Assembly: GCA_002869465.1 (NCBI GenBank)
Contig: PKSW01000380.1
Span: forward strand, 1-7,171
Source: Marinilabiliales bacterium
GTDB lineage: Bacteria; Bacteroidota; Bacteroidia; Bacteroidales; F082
Length of the DNA stretch: 7,171 bases
Reading direction: 5' to 3'
In this document: positions 6,824 to 7,171 of the stretch, one piece after another
Layout of the letters: every line of letters begins with the position of its first letter
Numbering within the stretch: position 1 is the first letter of the stretch
Program-made: the position numbers and the translations under genes
The notes under the pieces: generated by a model
What the model was told of the DNA's origin: nothing
Database searches by the model: none
Seen by the model: the letters and a program-made list of their open reading frames with translations, nothing else

Positions 6824-7171
6824 GATGCTTCGCTTAATTCCATGAAACAATCTTCGATACCGGCTTTTATAGGGATGATGCTCATATCGGAATGCCCTTT
6901 TTCCTTTAAATACGCTTCCAATGCTAACGGTGTGATTTTTCCAACCGTTATGTGGTGGGTGTCACCAAACGCAAAACAACTTCTGACCTCCTGATTCGCA
7001 CGCAGATCTTTTAAGAGTTTCGACATGTCGTCGCTTTTAACCGCCCACAATTCCTGGTCGTATGCTGCAACTATATTTTCAGGTGTGTCAATCTTCATAA
7101 AAGCCCCATCCTGTATCAAAGCGATACGATCGCAAAGGTTTGCCTCATCCATATAAGGTGTAGAAACCAAA
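6820..7171 (-). CDS. ABC transporter ATP-binding protein NBD1, C-terminal part (5' end outside window)
   Basis: The frame is open to the window edge and gives 116 residues ending at TGA 6820-6822. No true start is visible; the first codon seen (TTG) is internal. The fragment begins at the H-loop block, which reads LVSTPYMDEANLCDRIALIQDG. The position normally held by the conserved H-loop histidine is proline (codon CCT, plain in the sequence). After it comes the usual post-NBD region and a C-terminal domain closing with IEDCFMELSE, a common ending of exporter ATPases with an accessory domain. Walker A, Walker B and the signature lie outside the window. It is taken as the counterpart of the N-terminal NBD of YbhF because it is coupled to NBD2 and two permeases in the order of the E. 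coli ybhF-S-R genes. A HlyD-type adaptor gene is expected further upstream. Confidence 0.9.
   Translation of the reverse strand, partial: LVSTPYMDEANLCDRIALIQDGAFMKIDTPENIVAAYDQELWAVKSDDMSKLLKDLRANQEVRSCFAFGDTHHITVGKITPLALEAYLKEKGHSDMSIIPIKAGIEDCFMELSEAS

Noticed and set aside
6823..6850. Upstream ATG that would lengthen NBD2 by nine residues
   Set aside because: The extra residues do not resemble the family, and the inner ATG forms an ATGA overlap with the NBD1 stop, which is the more usual arrangement.

Overview
The window looks like chromosomal core DNA of a Bacteroidota bacterium. It is AT-rich, its ribosome-binding sites are weak or absent, and two intergenic regions carry the TAnnTTTG-type -7 box used by the Bacteroidota primary sigma factor. 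The first gene ends in a type IX secretion (T9SS) sorting domain and resembles PorZ, which is confined to this phylum. There is no insertion sequence, phage gene, CRISPR array, tRNA or rRNA.

Layout from left to right. (1) Positions 1-506 (+) hold the 3' part of a porZ-like gene: the end of a beta-propeller followed by a T9SS C-terminal domain. (2) recO (579-1301, +) follows after 72 bp and encodes the recombination mediator that loads RecA with RecR. (3) lipB (1307-2014, -) converges on recO with only 5 bp between the stop codons. It is the second gene of a lipA-lipB pair; lipA (2021-2887, -) lies 6 bp upstream of lipB. Together they form the de novo lipoate pathway: LipB transfers octanoate from ACP to lipoyl domains and LipA inserts the two sulfurs. 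(4) An AT-rich gap of 295 bp holds a lipA promoter candidate and a perfect 12-bp hairpin. (5) A secreted DUF2147 protein (3183-3644, -) follows, with its own promoter candidate and a small palindrome beside it. (6) Positions 3861-7171 (-) carry a tightly packed ABC-2 exporter operon. In transcription order it encodes NBD1 (cut by the window edge), NBD2, a YbhS-like permease and a YbhR-like permease. The junctions are a 4-bp ATGA overlap, a 3-bp gap and a 2-bp gap.

The exporter matches the enterobacterial YbhF-YbhS-YbhR arrangement, except that the double-NBD protein YbhF is split here into two coupled genes. A HlyD-type adaptor gene would be expected upstream, outside the window. The observation most worth a second look is that NBD1 has proline in place of the H-loop histidine while NBD2 has a non-consensus signature motif. 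In a head-to-tail heterodimer both changes fall in the same composite ATP site, so one site is probably degenerate. I found no wholly new system; most of the window is well-known gene families in a conserved-looking arrangement.
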